DNA of 16,967 nt. It comes from Paraneptunicella sp964228975 (GTDB lineage: Bacteria > Pseudomonadota > Gammaproteobacteria > Enterobacterales > Alteromonadaceae). The position numbers and the translations under genes were made by a program. The stretch covers positions 1-16,967 of the forward strand of contig CAXRCC010000173.1 of the NCBI GenBank assembly GCA_964228975.1. Reading direction: 5' to 3'. Each line of letters opens with the position of its first letter. The first letter of the stretch is position 1. Shown here piece by piece: positions 13,809 through 16,967 of this stretch. The notes below the pieces were generated by a model that saw only the letters and a program-made list of their open reading frames with translations, was not told where the DNA came from and did not search any database.

Positions 13809-14639
13809 TTACTGAGTGCTTTTGCCCTTTTTCCGAAACTTAACCGTTTCTTTTTCCATCATCCGCAAGTACCAAGACTCAGGCAGCCAGCGCCTTAAGC
13901 GAGTCGCTTGTTTCCCTTCTTTATGAGTTTGTATCATAAATTTCCCGTTTTGTACGCCCTCATACGCAATTTCTGCGACTTGCTGCGCCGTCATCGAGCC
14001 ACGTTCCAATAATTTATTCACCACACTGTGCATCACCGGGTTATCGCTGCGCACTGATTCGTGCAAATTGGTGCGGAAAAAAGCAGGACACAGCACGCTC
14101 ACGCCAATGTTATCGTCCACCAGCTCCAAGCGCATGGATTCAGAAAAGCTCACCACCGCCGCTTTAACCGCGCAATAGCTGCCCATCATGGGCATTGCCG
14201 TTAGTCCGGCTTGCGAAGCCACATTCAAAAAATAGCCACGTCCCTGTTGCTTAAAGATGGGTGTGAACACCTTCGTGAATCGGACTAAACCAAATAAATT
14301 AATATCAAATACCCACTGCCACTGCTCCATGGGCTCATCAGCAACCGCGCCGCCAGTGGCAACACCGGCATTGTTTACGACCACATCAACACCGCCCCAT
14401 TCTTTTAACAAGGTGTCGCGAACGGCTTCTACGTGATCTTGATTAGTGATGTCGCACTGACAAAAAATCACATCCGCGGCAAGGGGCTTAATGGCCGCCA
14501 AGACTTCATCAGCGCGCTCGGCATTTAAATCAGCAATGCAGACTTTTGCACCTGTTTGCGCCCAATGCTCGGCTAAGGCACGTCCTAAACCCGACGCACC
14601 GCCAGTAATTAACACTCGTTCTTGTTTGAATTGGCTCAT
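13809..14639 (-). CDS. Short-chain dehydrogenase/reductase (operon with acyl-CoA dehydrogenase)
   Basis: A 276-residue classical SDR with TGGASGLG (12-19) for NAD(P), Asp37 in IADLN favouring NAD(H), NNAG (89-92), and the active-site Ser142, Tyr155 and Lys159 (SYCAVKAAV). The basic C-terminus (RLRRWLP...KFRKKGKS) is common in SDRs acting on lipid-like or CoA substrates. In the lva-type pathway an SDR oxidises the 3-hydroxyacyl-CoA formed after hydroxyl transfer, so an LvaD-like role is plausible but unproven. Its ATG overlaps the TGA of the acyl-CoA dehydrogenase gene (ATGA, four bases), so translation is probably coupled. Confidence 0.9.
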   Translation of the reverse strand: MSQFKQERVLITGGASGLGRALAEHWAQTGAKVCIADLNAERADEVLAAIKPLAADVIFCQCDITNQDHVEAVRDTLLKEWGGVDVVVNNAGVATGGAVADEPMEQWQWVFDINLFGLVRFTKVFTPIFKQQGRGYFLNVASQAGLTAMPMMGSYCAVKAAVVSFSESMRLELVDDNIGVSVLCPAFFRTNLHESVRSDNPVMHSVVNKLLERGSMTAQQVAEIAYEGVQNGKFMIQTHKEGKQATRLRRWLPESWYLRMMEKETVKFRKKGKSTQ

Positions 14640-15856
14640 AAGTATTTCTTCAACTCCAATCGAGACACCATGCCCATATGCACCTCGTCCGGCCCATCAG
14701 CAAGCCTTAAGGTTCTTGCCATCGTGGCAAAGAAGTTAAGCGGTAGATCGCCGCCAACGCCCGCGCCACCATGCATTTGAATCGACATATCGACCACGCT
14801 TTGTAGCATATTGGGCACCACCACTTTGATGGCAGAGATTTCTGTCATGGCATGTTTTACGCCTAAATTATCGATTTTCCAGGCCGCATTCAGGGTGAGC
14901 AAACGCGCTTGGTCTATTGCCATTCTTGCTTGTGCAATACGCTCTTGGTTCCCCCCTAATTTGATGATGGGTTTGCCAAACGCCACACGAGAAAGACCGC
15001 GCTTGATGGCCATTTCCAAGGCACGCTCTGCGGCCCCAATGGCGCGCATGCAATGGTGAATTCGACCCGGCCCTAAACGCCCTTGTGCAATCGCAAACCC
15101 CTTGCCCATGCCCATAATGAGGTTGGATTTTGACACGCGTACATTATCCAGCACCATTTCACCGTGCCCCAAATGCGCATCGTAATCGCCACAGGCAGTA
15201 AGCATTCTTTCAACTGTAAGCCCCGGTGTATCGAGCGGCACTAACACCATCGCATGACGACTGTGCTTTTCGGCATCTGGGTTAGACAGGCCCATCACAA
15301 TGGCAATTTTCGCATTGGGATGACCTAGCCCCGTCGTCCACCATTTACGCCCGTTAATCACTAGCTCGTCGCCGTCTTCTTCAATTCGACACGCCATATT
15401 AGTGGCATCGGAAGAAGCCACTTCGGGCTCTGTCATACCAAACACGGAGCGAATTTCACCGCGCAACAAGGGCATTAACCACTGCTGCTTTTGTGCATCA
15501 TTGCCAAAGTGGTAGAGCACTTCCATATTGCCCGTGTCCGGCGCGTTGCAGTTAAATACCTCAGAGGCAAACGCCACCTTGCCCATTTCCTCGGCGAGCG
15601 GTGCGTAATCAACGCAGCTTAAGCCTTTGCCAAGCTCATCATCCGGCAAAAACAGGTTCCACAAACCCGCTTCTTTGGCTTTTTCTTTTAAGGCTTCGAT
15701 TTCCGGATGAACTTGCCACGAACGCCAATCGCCGTGCCCATTCATTTCATGATTTTCTCGGGTGATTTTTGCTTCCACCGGAAAGATATGATCATTCATG
15801 AAACGCTGAATGCGCTCGATGTAGTCTTTACACGTATCGCTATGCTCAAAATTCAT
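14636..15856 (-). CDS. Acyl-CoA dehydrogenase, ACAD11/LvaC-like
   Basis: A full-length 406-residue acyl-CoA dehydrogenase. The N-terminal helical domain starts with IERIQRFMNDHIFPVEAKI. The middle domain has the FAD/substrate signature MTEPEVASSDATN (141-153). The C-terminal domain has QMHGGAGVGGD (from about 360) and RTLRLADGPDEVH near the end, the form seen in ACAD10/11-type members; a Glu in the DEVH motif may act as base. It is expected in the cytoplasm as a homotetramer with FAD. Together with the APH-fold kinase downstream it corresponds to the two halves of ACAD11 as separate genes. The ribosome site AAGGA stands about 8 bases before the ATG. It is first in the four-gene operon and divergent from the LysR-type gene. 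Confidence 0.92.
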   Translation of the reverse strand: MNFEHSDTCKDYIERIQRFMNDHIFPVEAKITRENHEMNGHGDWRSWQVHPEIEALKEKAKEAGLWNLFLPDDELGKGLSCVDYAPLAEEMGKVAFASEVFNCNAPDTGNMEVLYHFGNDAQKQQWLMPLLRGEIRSVFGMTEPEVASSDATNMACRIEEDGDELVINGRKWWTTGLGHPNAKIAIVMGLSNPDAEKHSRHAMVLVPLDTPGLTVERMLTACGDYDAHLGHGEMVLDNVRVSKSNLIMGMGKGFAIAQGRLGPGRIHHCMRAIGAAERALEMAIKRGLSRVAFGKPIIKLGGNQERIAQARMAIDQARLLTLNAAWKIDNLGVKHAMTEISAIKVVVPNMLQSVVDMSIQMHGGAGVGGDLPLNFFATMARTLRLADGPDEVHMGMVSRLELKKYL

Positions 15857-15900
15857 TCGGTTTTCCTTAATAGAAAGAGAGATGACCTCATCTTACTCCG

Positions 15901-15922
15901 TTCACTTAATGAATGAAGTGAA
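15901..15922. promoter_or_regulatory. Inverted repeat in the operon/LysR divergent region (proximal)
   Basis: TTCACTT (15901-15907) and AAGTGAA (15916-15922) are perfect 7-base arms with an 8-base spacer. It lies 45 bases upstream of the acyl-CoA dehydrogenase start in the divergent gap. No T-run suggests a terminator, so it is read as a possible operator. Confidence 0.45.
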
Positions 15923-15940
15923 ATATACTCTTATCACACT

Positions 15941-15955
15941 ATGAATCATATTCAT
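15941..15955. promoter_or_regulatory. Candidate LysR-type binding site (T-N11-A dyad)
   Basis: ATGAAT (15941-15946) and ATTCAT (15950-15955) form a perfect dyad with a 3-base centre. Within it, TGAATCATATTCA has the T-N11-A form with dyad symmetry typical of LysR-type sites. It is about 85 bases upstream of the dehydrogenase operon and 165 bases upstream of the LysR-type gene, a good place for activation of the operon. Confidence 0.5.
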
Positions 15956-16119
15956 CACAAAGCATGCGCATAACCTGCAAAATGCCGTGCCAGTTTGCTC
16001 AAGTAAGCGCGCAAAAGCGTCGGTAAAATCTACCTCGCAAATACACCAAAAAGGCGTAATACGTTGGCAAAAGCCTTCACGAATCAGTGAAAACGCAAGC
16101 AACACAAAAGGAAAGGCCA

Positions 16120-16967
16120 GTGCAGCATTTAGATTTGAACTTGTTAAAAGTGTTTGAAAGCTTATACCAAGAACGCAACATGACGCGTACGGCACAAGTG
16201 CTCAATATCACGCCATCTGCGGTGAGTCATGCCGTTAAACGCTTGCGAGAAACCTTGAACGATCCGCTGTTTATCCGACAAGGTAGCCAAATGGCACCAA
16301 CGCCCGCCTGCCGCCGCGCCGCGCCTCAGTTGATTAATCACTTACACCAGTTGCGCCACACGTTACAGCAGTTTGCAGAATTTGATCCTCACAGCACAGA
16401 ACAAACCTTTCAAATTGCCATTCACAATGCGCTAGAGCCGTTATTCGGCCCAATGATTTATTCTGCGATGGCTCAAGCCGCGCCAAATGCAAAATTGTTA
16501 TTAATGAGCTTAGATAGGCAACAAGTGAAGCGCCAAATGGCCGCAGGACAGGTGGATTTTGCCTTTGATGTTGCCCAGCCTTTGGGCTCGCCGTTTCAGC
16601 ATATTCGCTTATTCGACGACCCGTTATGCGTCCTTGCCAGCAAGCACTGGCACCACAATCAACAGAACAAAGAAGACGGCCAAAGCCAGCAAACCGCAAC
16701 AGACACCTTAAGTAAAGCCGTTTATTTAGCGGCGCAGCATATTGCGGTGTCGAACCGCCCAACTGGCACCGTGATGGAAGATTTCGAGCTGCAACAGCAA
16801 GGTTATGTTCGCCACATTGCCTTGCGCTGCCAAACTTACTTAAGCGCAATTCAAATTGCAGAATCCAGCGATTTGCTGCTCACGTTACCGCGAAGTTTGG
16901 CGCACTATTACATCACCGATGAACTGCGACTATTACCGCTGCCCTTCGATACCGCCAACGTCGAAAC
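16120..16967 (+). CDS. LysR-family transcriptional regulator (3' end outside window)
   Basis: The frame runs from a GTG at 16120 to the window edge, giving 282 codons; LysR regulators are usually about 300, so only a short tail is missing. The start is supported by AAGGAAAGG a few bases upstream and by the protein opening MQHLDLNLLKVFESLYQERN, a normal LysR beginning. The winged helix-turn-helix follows (MTRTAQVLNITPSAVSHAVK, then LRETLNDPLFIRQG). Residues about 90-282 form the periplasmic-binding-like effector domain, with IAIHNALEPLFGPMIY and QMAAGQVDFAF. A polar, Gln-rich loop around 185-205 (HHNQQNKEDGQSQQTATD) is longer than usual. It diverges from the acyl-CoA dehydrogenase operon and probably controls it. 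The inducer may be a pathway intermediate. Confidence 0.9.
   Translation, partial: MQHLDLNLLKVFESLYQERNMTRTAQVLNITPSAVSHAVKRLRETLNDPLFIRQGSQMAPTPACRRAAPQLINHLHQLRHTLQQFAEFDPHSTEQTFQIAIHNALEPLFGPMIYSAMAQAAPNAKLLLMSLDRQQVKRQMAAGQVDFAFDVAQPLGSPFQHIRLFDDPLCVLASKHWHHNQQNKEDGQSQQTATDTLSKAVYLAAQHIAVSNRPTGTVMEDFELQQQGYVRHIALRCQTYLSAIQIAESSDLLLTLPRSLAHYYITDELRLLPLPFDTANVE

Noticed and set aside
15902..16195. Minus-strand frame of 97 codons across the LysR start
   Set aside because: It runs antisense through the clear LysR helix-turn-helix coding region, has no recognisable domain, and would fill the divergent promoter gap.
16334..16849. Minus-strand frame of 171 codons inside the LysR gene
   Set aside because: It is antisense to a continuous LysR effector domain. 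Its Cys/Arg-rich translation has no family features.

Overview
The window looks like ordinary chromosome from a Gram-negative, probably marine or aquatic, gammaproteobacterium of the Alteromonadales/Oceanospirillales kind. This rests on the mid-range base composition, the gene families present, and good matches to enterobacterial-type Fur and Zur operators. I cannot name a genus. There are 15 protein genes, two of them cut by the window ends. I saw no tRNA, rRNA, CRISPR array, insertion sequence or phage module. No gene-free stretch exceeds 300 bases.

Left part (1-5750): the end of a beta-helix-like surface or secreted protein with its terminator; a DUF418/YeiB-like multi-spanning membrane protein; a membrane-anchored protein with a cold-shock domain and an Excalibur domain; a reverse-strand protein with two HCCA-isomerase/DsbA-like thioredoxin folds joined by a Q(SQ)13 linker; and, diverging from it, a two-gene unit of an alpha/beta hydrolase and a glutathione S-transferase.

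Middle (5664-7366): a divergent metal-responsive pair. A small helical TPR-like protein on the minus strand has a Fur-box match over its predicted -35. A COG0523/CobW-family GTPase on the plus strand has a perfect 15-bp Zur-type palindrome upstream and a (GAGCAT)8 tract encoding a metal-binding (EH)8 linker.

Right part (7380-16967): a catabolic block. An AraC-type regulator diverges from a Baeyer-Villiger-type flavin monooxygenase, which is followed by a 588-residue fusion of a short-chain dehydrogenase and a hormone-sensitive-lipase-type esterase. These activities could act in series: alcohol to ketone, ketone to ester or lactone, ester to alcohol plus acid. Convergent to this is a tight minus-strand operon: acyl-CoA dehydrogenase, short-chain dehydrogenase, APH-fold kinase and histidine phosphatase. 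It resembles the LvaA/LvaC/LvaD and ACAD11-type systems that phosphorylate and remove the hydroxyl of 4-hydroxyacyl-CoAs. It diverges from a LysR-type regulator that runs off the window. The two units could form one route in which ring-opened hydroxy acids from the first feed the second. That is inference: no CoA ligase is present here.

Three hexanucleotide-period repeat tracts lie within about 4.3 kb. Two encode dipeptide linkers between domains; the third is degenerate and non-coding.
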